NCBI RefSeq assembly: GCF_000213175.1
Contig: NW_009799179.1
Span: 5,114,448-5,178,447, forward strand
Source: Neurospora tetrasperma FGSC 2508
Taxonomy: Eukaryota; Ascomycota; Sordariomycetes; Sordariales; Sordariaceae
Reading direction: 5' to 3'
DNA: 64,000 bases
The notes beneath the pieces were generated by a model that had not been told where the DNA came from, ran no database searches, and saw only the letters and a program-made list of their open reading frames with translations. Shown here one piece after another: positions 33,393 to 44,159 of the stretch. The number at the start of each line of letters is the position of its first letter. The first letter of the stretch is position 1. The position numbers and the translations under genes were made by a program.

Positions 33393-36005
33393 CGTGATGG
33401 GAGGTTGGACTGCTGTTGATGGAAGAACACTCGCCACTGGGTTTGGGGTTTCGAGGCGATAGGGTGCCAATATGTCGTGCTACAAATCTCCAAGCGATAA
33501 CATGAAGGGGTAAGGCAAAACGAAAGAGAAGGAGAGGCTAATCGTTTATATAGTATCGTCTTGTTCCTGGAGCAAATCCTAACTAGAGATCACCTTCGTT
33601 AACTCCGATCTTGATCGGGCATCATCCATACATGGGTACCAGGCACTCCAGGGTGGGCGGAAGCGGGATGTCGAAACTGACAAACAGGTACGAGAAAAAC
33701 AAGAACATGGCGTAAAACTATCCAAGCTATCAGCCCCTAGTTGGCCTGCTAGGCCTGAATCCATTGCTTTTTTTTGAGACCTGAACCCCTCTCGAAGTCA
33801 GGGCAAGAGGGCTTCCAATGCTGTTGACAGTACACCACATGGCGATAACAGCATGCGTGGCGCATTCAACGAAGCAGTATCATTTGGTATCAGTGTCTTT
33901 TCGACGCGCGAGCTGGCGAAGGAGGCGTTACGAATCAGGAACAAATGGGTTTAGGGCGTCAAGATTTTCCTCCACAAACCAACCATTGTCGCGGACCATC
34001 CAAGGACCAGCTTTTTACTACGCCCTCCTCGATCAAAAGCAATAAACATCGGGAATATCGACACTGGGCTATTAAGCTACAAAGGGAAAGTATCGCCGTA
34101 ATGAGGCTGTCTGGCGACTTCGTGATTGGCGGGATTCGGGACACACGGCCGGCTTGGCTCTCGAAGTCCGCTCTTAAGGTTTTACGCACAGTCTCTTTTT
34201 TTTTCGTTTTGATTATGACATGCATCTGTTATGATTGCGCACATGAGAGCGGAGAAAATCGAATTGTTCCCAGAAAAAGTCGACAAGTCAGGTACGAGCA
34301 GTCCTCGAGAATTTACTCCCGACGTCGTTTGTCACTGTTACGAACGGCAGCGCTGCGGCGAAGTGGAAGTCTTCGGTGACTCCAACCACGCCGTAGCAAC
34401 GACCGACCCGAGAAAGCTTTCACTATGTATGGTTGAAGATCGGTGGAATGGCTTTCTGATCTTCGATGCGACCCTTCACTGGGAATGGGATCTCTCTTAA
34501 AATGAAGCCCGATCGGAGCGGAGCCCGGCCTCTTTCAATGGTGCCCTTCGTCAGGACTAAAGTGCCGGTGCCGTGGAACTGGGTACTGGCATTTCCCTCC
34601 ATTGTTTGTGGACCAAACAACAGCCAGGGACCAATTGTATCTGCTGGAAACGACAACGCCATCATCCGGTTAGTCGCCGTGCTGTGCTCGGACACGAAAG
34701 ATAATCTTAAAAAGTTGAAAGAAGGGCCGCCAATGTCTACCAAGAGATGGGGATTGCTTTCAGACACCTAATGGAAAGGGAATATGGCTTAGCACACTCC
34801 AAACACGCCTGAATATCATCACACTGCCGCCAACCAACCGCCCCCGAACATGCAACAATGACAGCCGTACTCGACACCGACGTTACGCACCCATTCCCGC
34901 CAAGAACACCCGACATGGAGCTGCTCCGTCCCCTTCGCCATGAAACCCGAATGGTCTTTTTCCCCGTCCAGAGTTCGGTCCATACGCAATTTGATCGGCG
35001 GAGCGGCAGTACGAATCTGCTGCACCCATTAGGGGCTCACTTTTTCCAGGGAGACTCTCAGAGGCCCCGAAGGGCCTCGGTGATTGATAGTGGCTGCAGC
35101 ACATATTCCTTTTTCTCGACCTACATACCCTTGAAAGACTTCAATGTGGTTGCACCACAGCAGCTAGCTGGCCGCTGACAAGAGCTCCAATGGACTCACT
35201 TCTTGTCTCTCCCGCTTCTGGAACAGCAAAACCCCAATGTCTGAGGCGAATAGCTTTTGTCTTGAGAACAGACTCGCTCACTTGCTCCTCGCTCTTTCAC
35301 TCCCTTACACTGACTGGCCTGGCTGCGTATTTTCAGACTTCTGCTCTTGATTTTTCATCTCCATCCCCATCCCCTTTGTTTCACCAAACGTTCAGCCAGC
35401 TCCATGACACATGGAGGCCGGTGACTGCGAATCACTATGGACAATATCTCGGGGATATTCCGGAGCATAAGCTCCCCGCAGGGTGGACCGAGGGAGTGAG
35501 TGCTGTGCATGGACTCCGGACTAGTCAAATCACCCTTTCGGTCCCGAACGTGGAGCTTTTGAACCACATGGTGCACAACCACGCAGTGAAAACTTTATCC
35601 TATAGAACAATTTTTCAAAAGACACCTGGACCCTTGTTTTCGCCCAGTGCCCCCCAGTCGGGCCCAGCACGAATGTCGATGTACACTAATGTCTTACTTC
35701 GCTTCGCTCGGACTACATCCGAGGTAAGACATCCTTTTGCTTCTTGTCGCCTTTTCGTGCTCGCTTGCTTGTCTGGATTTCCTTTTTCCATCTTGTTTCC
35801 CCTCTTTCTCCACGGTCGATGTTCGTTCTGGGGGGTTTTGGCCGACCTGGTTAGGTTTGTAATTCTAAGACAAGTATACATAGTGCGTACGGTAAAGTCC
35901 ATTGTTTGTCTGCGGGGGCGTGTGTGCTTGTTGTGCCTGGAGCTAGCTACAGCTAGCTTCCACAGAAGGCTGTTCTGCTCGAACGTTGTTTTGATTTAGT
36001 TCCCT
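33393..36005. other. Intergenic region left of the retrotransposon
   Basis: About 2.6 kb of normal-composition DNA. Several open frames exist (34423-34767 minus, 34858-35178 plus, 35190-35999 plus), but none shows a domain and the long ones start at non-ATG codons or run as low-complexity hydrophobic sequence. A hairpin lies at 35689-35732, and a good splice-donor-like GTAAGACAT begins at 35724. The last five bases (TCCCT, 36001-36005) are the left target-site duplication. Confidence 0.45.
35689..35732. repeat. Compound inverted repeat / hairpin
   Basis: Outer arms ATGTCTTAC (35689-35697) and GTAAGACAT (35724-35732) pair exactly. Inside them, CTCGGA (35707-35712) and TCCGAG (35718-35723) pair with a five-base loop. 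A nine-base TTCGCTTCG bulge lies on the left side only. The layout resembles a small structured repeat or MITE-like unit. Confidence 0.65.
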
Positions 36006-36179
36006 TGTTGGTGGGTCTCTGGCATTCACTGGGCACAGCCCAGTCCCCACTCTGTGCCCTGCCCAGACCGCACCACATCTAGCCTTCCAGACTCCGCTAG
36101 TCTCCCTCTCTCTCCTCTTTTCGATAGTATACATTCAATTAATCGTATCCAACCGCTTAATCTCGTTAGCAATTTTACA
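36006..36179 (+). repeat. Left LTR of the copia element
   Basis: It begins TGTTGGTGGG and ends TTTTACA, the same length as the right LTR. Pairwise it differs at 17 of 174 positions, all transitions. In positions 93-174 this copy carries the T or A state at 11 of 12 differences, whereas before position 70 it carries the C state at every difference. Preceded by TCCCT (36001-36005). Confidence 0.93.
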
Positions 36180-36191
36180 GGTTATAAGCCC
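36180..36191 (+). other. Probable primer-binding site of the copia element
   Basis: GGTTATAAGCCC follows the CA end of the left LTR without a gap, where the tRNA primer site is expected. The AT-biased bases suggest RIP alteration; the priming tRNA was not identified. Confidence 0.5.
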
Positions 36192-36658
36192 TCTTTCTAA
36201 CCTTCCCTATAATTGCATTTAACGAGCGTATTTTTAAGTGTATTGCTAGTTTCGTTTTTATTAAGGCGCTATAGTACCGGGTTAATAAGTTATCGCGACT
36301 TTCGTCCTTAACGATTCGCTAATTCGCCTGTAAGCTAGCCTTGCTATATAAAGATTCTCGCTAATATTTATTATACGACGAGTCTATTGAATTAGTTATC
36401 GATTCCTCTATCGAATTAATTATCGGTTCTATTAAATTTATTATCAAATCAAGCGATTCAATTATTAAATTAGTTAAATTAATTAGTAGTTAGTCTAGTA
36501 ATTCCTACCCTTCTTCTTTTTTAAATATACAATACTTTCGATAATTCGATTGCCTCTAATATATTGAATCCTCCTATACCTACTACGACCACTAGTTCGT
36601 TACTAGTTCTCCTCTATTACAGTACGGTTAGCAACTGGGCTGGAGTATACTAGCGCTT

Positions 36659-36747
36659 AGCTATACCGTAACCGGTATAGCTGGGCACCGATATAGCTCT
36701 AGGTAGTTGAAATAATTAAAGACGGATCCGTCTCCTTCGAGACGGAT
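36659..36747 (+). repeat. Two adjacent hairpins in the leader region after the left LTR
   Basis: AGCTATACC (36659-36667) pairs with GGTATAGCT (36674-36682) across a six-base loop. ATCCGTCTC (36726-36734) pairs with GAGACGGAT (36739-36747) across a four-base loop. The second overlaps the perfect 12 bp palindrome GACGGATCCGTC. Both keep GC-rich stems inside AT-rich DNA. Confidence 0.6.
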
Positions 36748-39000
36748 GCTTCCTTTAATCAATTATTATCTACAACCAAAAGTTCTTGCTCAATAATACT
36801 ATTCATTAATACAAGTCCTAAATTACGATTGACCGTGGTTCTTTAAAACGAATCCGTTACTTAATAACGAATCCGCTACGTATTAATCCCTTTAACGAAT
36901 TTATTACCTACCGGATTCTTCTCTCGAAACGAATCTATTAGTAACGAATCTATTATTAGATAATATAGTAACTATAGTTTCAATTCTCTATAATATTATA
37001 ATAAGTGGTTTTTATAGCTTTAGAATCGAATTAATCTTTTTACCTTTTTATTATTACTTATAAATTATCTTCTACTTATATAATATCTCTTCGTCCCCCC
37101 GGAATTATATCCTATAATAGTAAATTAAAATAGCGTCTATTTAAATAGAAACTAATACTAAGAGGGCCGATAGTCTCTATAAATTGTACGAACGGTATTC
37201 TAAATACCCTATATAGGCGAATATCGATAATTATAATATTAAAACTTTCGATTACTATAGAAGAATTTAGTACCAACCTAATAACTATATTAAATATATT
37301 ATTAAAAACGAACCTTTTAATAACGGCGATAAATCTATTTATTTTTCCTACTAGACGATCGACTATGAAATACCTAAGAAGTATTTTTATTCTATTATTA
37401 CGAAGTATAATGAATTTGTTATTAATATATAAATTAATAGAATTCTTATAATTTAAAGAATAAGAGACGAAGCGGCTAGGACGAGTATAAAGGAGATGGT
37501 ATTAACCCTATACCAAATTAAATCCTCTTATTTAATTTAAATAATTAAATAATATACTATAGAGGTTATTTTTAATACTATAGTATAATACTAGGCTTAA
37601 AATATTAAAAGTAAAGAAAAAGAGGAATAGACGTAGATAGGAGCGAGCCTTTTACCCTCTAATAGTTTAATTTACTTTACTAATATAGAATAATTACGAA
37701 TCGATCTTATACGAATTAGTAAATCCGTCGGAGGGTATTTAGAAGATTTTATATATATTTAAAGTCGGTTAAGTACTATAAGAATTATTTATAGAGTATT
37801 CTTCGATACTTTTAATTTTAAAGAGGAAATAAATTTAGTACTACGCTAAGAGTTACTAGTAATATCCCGGGTATTACTAATTATAACCGTATAGAAGAAT
37901 TTAACGTTAGTTCCAATATTTTAATCTTTTATTAATATTATATTAAAGGTCGTACGCCTAATTTATAAATTAATAATTTAATTTATATTAAGGGTCCAAT
38001 TTTATATTAGGAATATTAAGGAGGACTACTAAATTACTTAAAGGATTAAATCCTAAATTAGTCTAATTATTTCCTTACTTTCGTTACGTACTTAAATAAA
38101 ATACTAAATATTATTATCTTCTACTATAATAAGGATATTCGAAATACGTATTCCTAAATTTTCTAATAATAGATATTATTATTATATTATTGAATTAATA
38201 TTATAGAAAATTAAAGTATAAATTAATACTAAATCCGATACCTCTATATTTAATACTAAAAAAAGTAATTCTAATATTATAATAAAAGACTATTTATTTA
38301 GTAATTTTACTATTCCTAGTAAATTATTTAATACTTTTAATAAAATAAATATCGAAGGAGAAATTTCGGCCGGACTATCGACGGATCCGGCTATACTTAA
38401 GGCCGAAAATAGAATTAGCGAATCCGTTATTTACCTAATTAGAATAAGTATTAAAAATATTAATATTAAAATTAAATATTATAAGAACGCTCCTATAAAC
38501 GCTTCTACTATACCTATTACTTATAGTAATTTTATATACCTAAGCGTAGGTTAAAGTATATTATTATTATAGGTTCCCTCTAATTTCCCTCTTAGTAGTT
38601 TCTTCCCTAATTTTTAATAACCTAACAACTTTATAAATTAATTTAAGTACGCCTATCCCTATAAGCCTATATATCTACTTTATAATTATTTAATATACTT
38701 TTATTTAAAATAGGGAATAGGTTTATATAGGTACTTAAATACTCTTAATTACCCGATTAACTTCCTTACTAATCTATCAGCCCCCTTACCTAAATTTAGA
38801 AGAAGAAATAGCAACGTTAATAGAAGACTATTTTAGTAGAATATTATTAATACTCTTAAAAATCCTAGTAATTTTAGTAATCCTAAGAATCCCTACGGCG
38901 GAGGGCGGCCCCCAATATCTCTATTCTAAAGCCTAACTTTTCTAAACAAGGGCCCTCCCAACAATCCCCTAAGCCTACTATTTATAGTACTAAGTTATTA
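36748..39000. mobile_element. RIP-degraded repeat DNA, family not identified
   Basis: Very AT-rich, with no surviving recognisable motif. Degenerate repeats of an AACGAATCC-like unit occur at about 36838-36955. Parts may be copia gag or the left end of the nested plus-strand Ty3-like element; I could not place the junction. Confidence 0.4.
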
Positions 39001-40620
39001 TAGCGCCGGCCTTCTTAGCGACGTTCGAACGGGAAATAATAATTAAAAAGTATAGGAAATTAATATATTTTAATTTAATACCCCTTATAATAAATATTAA
39101 GGATATATAGTATTCTATATAGGAAAGATCCTATATTATTAAAATTTCTTTAATTAGAAGTCTATATTCGGGTAAGTACTAAAAGTAGTTTATATCGCTT
39201 CTAAAAAGTATTCTCCTATTTCCCGAACTTATTAAAGGGCGAAATAATAATCTAATAAATATCAGAATTATTAACCGAGGATTGCAAGGCCTATATAAAA
39301 TCGTTCAATATCCTATTCTAATTAATGAATGAACGCTTTAGAATCAATCTAAGTAAAACTATAAAATAGTTATAAAAGAATTAATTTATAGAGGCGCATA
39401 ATACCCACGAAAAGTCTATCCGTATTTTTACCAGTTTATTATTCTACTATATATAATAATAGGGTAATACTATTAATTATTAATAACTATATCGTTTCTA
39501 TATTAATTTATATTTTAATTTATAAGGTTTAATAAACGAACTAGTAATAAATAATACTAAAGAGTAGTATTTATACTAAATAAATATTAAAGCGTAAATC
39601 TAATAGAAGGTACTTAGAGAGTAATATACTAAACCGTTTATATATTTTAAAAATAAAGATAAAAAGATTATTAAAGATTATAATAAAGAGGATATATATT
39701 AGGGAGGATCTAGCTTTTATTAGAAGGATTCGTTGTATAATCGTTTCTCTTCTCGAAATTATAATAGAAGATATTAGAATTAAAATTCGAACAAATAGTA
39801 TTAGTAGAATAAATAAAGTTAGGAGGAAAATAATTATAAGTAAAATAATTATTATTATAGAAATAATAAGCGCTATAACCGTCGCTAAGAGTACTTTCGT
39901 TAGTAAAAAACCGATAGTAATAATAATTCCTACTTCCAAAATTATTATTATTTCTATAAGGATATATTAGACTTAAAGAAGAAGGTTAAGGAATTTAAGA
40001 AATCTAATTATATTATTATTAGTAAAGGAGAGGATAAAGTAAAAAAAGAAATAAACTTTATATATAACGTTAAAAATATTTTAAATAAGGGCGAAGACTA
40101 CTTAGCCAAATCCAACGTAGTATTAACCGAATTTATTAATTAGGCCGAATACTATTAAACTCTAATTACTATTAATAATATAGAGGAAAGTAAATTAATT
40201 AATTATATAAACTAATCCTAAACTACCGTAGGCCTCCCTACGACTAACAATTACAATTTATCGGATATTAAAGAAAATACTAACATTATTTTTTAAAAAC
40301 GTTAAATCGTTAAAGTAAATCCTATATTAATTACCAAACCGATATATATTCCGTGTAAAATAATATATTGAACCGTACTAATTAATAGGGACTTAAATAG
40401 TCCGGAGGTTTATATTTATTTGGATTTAAGAGTATCTAATATTTTAATTAGTAAGAAATTCGTCTACGAATTTGCGAAGAACCTATACTTCTTCCCTATA
40501 TTCGGTTTTCGAATTAATAGTATTTCAAATAATAAAGAGATTATAAAATAAATAGAATTTAATTTCTATATATAAGGACGTATCTAAGGAATATAAATTA
40601 ACAAATAATTCCCTATCCGT
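39000..40620 (+). mobile_element. Remnant gag and aspartic-protease region of a nested Ty3-like retrotransposon (+)
   Basis: At 39600-40150 the plus frame reads as a Gln/Asn/Tyr-rich gag-like chain in which many Gln codons have become TAA or TAG. At about 40430-40480 the frame reads YLDLRVSNILISKKFVYEF. Three codons (TTA, AGA, GTA) are each one RIP-type transition away from the Ser-Gly-Ala of a retroviral-type protease active site (Asp-Ser-Gly-Ala-Ser). Order and orientation suggest it belongs with the reverse transcriptase at about 44.5-46.6 kb, the two being separated by the LINE piece. That link is inferred. Confidence 0.55.
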
Positions 40621-41157
40621 ACTAATATTATAATTAACCTCGTACCCCGTCTACTATTAAGAATTCGTTTCTTTATTAATTATAGAATAATTCTCAATTT
40701 TATATTAAAGGAGGTCCGTTTTCGTTCGGTCTATAATATAAAAGTAAAAGGTTAAATATTTAAGAAAATTAAAATAGAATATTATATTTAAATCTATAAG
40801 AAAATAATATATATAATTATTAAAATACTACGAATTGTCTTATATAAGGTTACCTCCGTTAGGAAGGTAATAGTACTTACCTTTATTAAAATATAGGTCC
40901 CGGTTCGGTATATTGACCTTCCTCAAGATCCGCAGAAATTCGACCTAAAAGCTTATAACTTCTAAACTAACTATAATAGTATCCTTAATTATATTATTAC
41001 TTACTATATAGTAAAGAATATTATAACTCTAAACCGTACTATATAGCTTATTATTATTAAGGCTTATAAAACTATTAAATATATTTATAAGTATATAAGA
41101 AACGAATTCGGTATACCAATAAATAATTATAATTTTAATTATTTTATATCCGCTATT

Positions 41158-42650
41158 TAGGTAGGATTCGCGGACGACACCAACATCGTCGCGGTAACAC
41201 GTACTACCGAAGAGAACTGCCGGACTTTATAGGCGGTATAGGAGATATGTTTGGAATGGGTAGGGGCGAGAGGTATAGAGTTCGAAGTAAGTAAGACGGA
41301 GCTAATGTATTTTATGCGGACGAGGGTACTAAGGACGGAAACTCTCTAATTCGGGGACGTAGTACTTCAACTGACGGAATCTATAAGATTCTTAGGGGTT
41401 TAGCTAGATTGTAAACTTAATTACCGGGCTTACGCGGAAGCGGTGAAGTAGAAAATAAAGATTTAAACAAATACGCTTATAAAGTTAGCCGCGAAAATAT
41501 AGGGTTATTCCTTTATTCGGGTAAGGGAAATATATATTAAATATATTCGTAGTACTATTATATATAGAGCTTTAGTATTCTACTAATTGACCGAAGTCTA
41601 TAGGAAATTACGAGGGATTATAATTAAATTAATAAAATATTAAATTAAATATTTAAGAGTTATTACTAGGACGTACAAAGCTACGCCGGTACGGAACTTA
41701 GAGATAGAAACCTTTTATCTATTATTCGATTTCTACTTTAATAAAAAGGTCCGAACTTTTAAAGAGAGGCTTACCCAGATAAATTAAATAAAATTCATTT
41801 AGGGGACTATAATTTGGGTTACTAATTATATTTAAATATAAAGGGCTAAAAGTTAATTACCCGCCAATAAATTAAAAAGTAGTATAATTAAAGTTCGGTA
41901 GGCCGAAGTATAAATACTAATAGAGAAATTACTAATAATTGCGGCCGGTCCCCCTTTGGAATTAAGGACCCTACTACCACTATTATAAGTCCTAGAACTA
42001 ATAATTACCGATTAAGAGGAATAGTTAGAGGATATAACGAATTAGAAATAGGTATTATATTATAATTATTATTTAATAGCAGTAGTAATTAAATTAGGTC
42101 GACGGTACGAATTTACTATCGCCGACCTTAACTTTAAATTTAATAGCGAAATTATTTAATAATATATAGTCGGTATAAAGAAGGAAAGAAGAAGATATTA
42201 AGCGCTAAAGGAAAATAAGGATAAATTATACTTATTAATTAAGGCGAAAAATTCCTTCCTAATTTAAATTAGGACAGAGGTTATTAGGCTCTACGCCTTC
42301 TTCTTTCAAAGAAAAGTATTAAATATCTAAATACCTATTTATATTTGCGGGTTCGAAAAGAAGACCTTCGCTTATATTATTTTAAATTACTTTAATATAG
42401 AAATTCTCTTTTAGTCGGACCTTAATAATTAGCTGCTAATAAGGAAAGAATTCTAAAAGTATTTAAACGACGGAATTAAAGTTAAAAAGATTCTATTATA
42501 AGCATTAAAGTTAAATAGATTAAAGGAGTACTATTTAATAATCGAATTAGAAGAGGAGTAATATAAGGAAATTGCAAAATACTTTTAAAAAAGGAATAAA
42601 TTATTAATAATATTAGAATAATAAGATAAGGGATAAGGAGGAAATAATTA
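41158..42650 (+). mobile_element. Tad-like non-LTR retrotransposon (LINE) fragment, apparently 5'-truncated
   Basis: The plus frame begins abruptly inside a reverse-transcriptase domain: GFADDTNIVAVTRTTEENC (with the ADD catalytic box), then EWVGARGIEFEVSKTELMYF and a region matching LGVxLDxKLNxxAYAEAVKxK. Around 42340-42480 it continues ICGFEKKTFAYIILNYF, which fits the Cys-containing C-terminal region of fungal Tad/Mars LINE proteins. Loss of the upstream half of ORF2 and of ORF1 fits target-primed 5' truncation. The first 300 bases are much less AT-shifted than the rest. The 3' end was not fixed; it lies somewhere before about 43600. Confidence 0.7.
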
Positions 42651-44159
42651 TATTAACTACGGGTACTATTTAAATTATAATTATAGTAAGAACCGAAGTA
42701 TTATTTAATAAACGTTTAATTATATTTAAGAAACTATTCGAATAATATTATTATATGGGCTTAATTTATAGTAATTTTATAATACTATTAAACCTAATCT
42801 TCGTTTATAATAGGGCGGCCGGAGGTATCGAAGGCTATAGGACTATTAAAAATAATACTACTACTATTAAAATTAGAGACTATATAAATAGGAGTAGTAG
42901 TACTACTACTACTAAATATAATATATATAAGAGTAATTATACTACTGTTAGAATTAAAAGTAATTTAAATTAAATTTATAGTACTATTATTAAGAAGGAA
43001 GGGGGTACGGCTATAGCGAATATCCTTTACAATTAATTTATAATAACCCTTCCGTTAGAAATCGGCGGTATTATAATATAGGGTATAGGGAAGATTGCCG
43101 AAATAGTTAAATAGACTATTCTATACTAAATATTTATATATATACTTAATAAAATAATTAGTAATATAAATAAAGGAGTCTAATCTTTAATTATATCTAA
43201 CTAAGTTATTTAATATTATAATAATAATTATTAATTAAATAGTACTATAGGCGTTATAAAGGCTGGTAAAAACGTCCAATATATATTTATTAATAGTAAA
43301 AATATAAGTCGTATTCTAGGAGTAGGTAATTAGGGGCGGAAATTAATTAATATTAAAGAATAAAAAAAGAAAGAATAGAAAGTTTATTAATAATTAAAAT
43401 AAAGTAAATTTTACTAATAATTATCTTACGAAAGTTATTAAGGGAGTCGGGCCTTTAACCGGTTTTTAGAAATGTAGTAAAATTTAAAATATAATAGAAG
43501 TAAGGGATTTTATAAATAATATTAAATAGGTTAGTATATAGATTAGGAATAATATAAGGGATAATTATATTAATTCTAAAGGGCTATAAAATCCAAATTA
43601 TTATAAAGAGAGTGAGAAAACGCTGTGGGCTCTAAGTAAACTAAGGTTGCAAAACTTAGAGAGGACGTAAGGCCCAGGGATAAATCGGAGGAGGAGATCT
43701 CCGGGTCGGAGGTTAGATCGATTAGATTAGGACGGTAATAAGTAGAGGAAACTATTTTAAACAGTAATATAATAAGGAAGAAGGAAGAAGGAAATTAGGA
43801 AGGGGTATTATAGGGGGGATTATATAAACGGAGGAAAGGGTCCTTATATTATTATAAATAAAAGTAAAACCGAAGAGTAGAAAGTAAAAGAATAGGGCGG
43901 AGGTAATTATAAATAGAGTAAGGAAGTGGAAAAGTAGGGAGGTAAATAGGAAAATAGAATAGAAAAATAAGAGGAAAGCGGAAGAAGGAGTAGTAGGGGT
44001 TAAAATAGAGAAGTGGCGAAGAGAGGCGGTACTCTAGGTCCTATTCCTATTATCCTTATTATTCTAGTATTAGAATAATGTAGCGGAGGGAGAGATGAAA
44101 TTAGTTCGCTATAGCGGTAAGTAAGAACTGTTATAATTATAAATAAAATAGGAATAATA
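42651..44159. mobile_element. Degraded repeat DNA including a purine-rich block
   Basis: 42651-43600 is AT-rich with no identifiable motif and may include the LINE 3' region. 43600-44150 is distinctive: plus-strand A/G-rich, with GGAGGAGGAGATCTCCGGG near 43688 and long GAA/GGA tracts. It could be a LINE leader or ORF1 start, or spacer; I cannot decide. Confidence 0.35.

Noticed and set aside
34423-34767. Opposing open frames of about 100 codons on both strands
   Set aside because: The minus one looks slightly protein-like but begins at GTG directly after a stop and matches no family I know.
35190-35999. Plus-strand open frame of 269 codons before the copia element
   Set aside because: No domain; the C-terminal half is a run of hydrophobic and Cys/Arg residues over a pyrimidine-rich tract, and a strong donor-like GTAAGA lies inside it. 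Could hide a real exon, but not supportable.
36838-36955. Regularly spaced AACGAATCC-like units considered as a CRISPR array or satellite
   Set aside because: Units are imperfect, spacing is irregular, and the host is eukaryotic; it is degenerate repeat DNA within the transposon island.
39571-39939. Minus-strand open frame of 122 codons, almost all Ile/Leu/Val
   Set aside because: It is the antisense of a RIP-mutated gag-like region; the plus strand shows Gln/Asn-rich sequence with Gln-to-stop changes. Hydrophobic antisense frames are expected from AT-rich DNA.
42755-42973. Plus-strand open frame of 72 codons in the island
   Set aside because: Thr/Asn/Ile-rich low-complexity reading of degenerate AT repeats with no motif; chance gap between stops.
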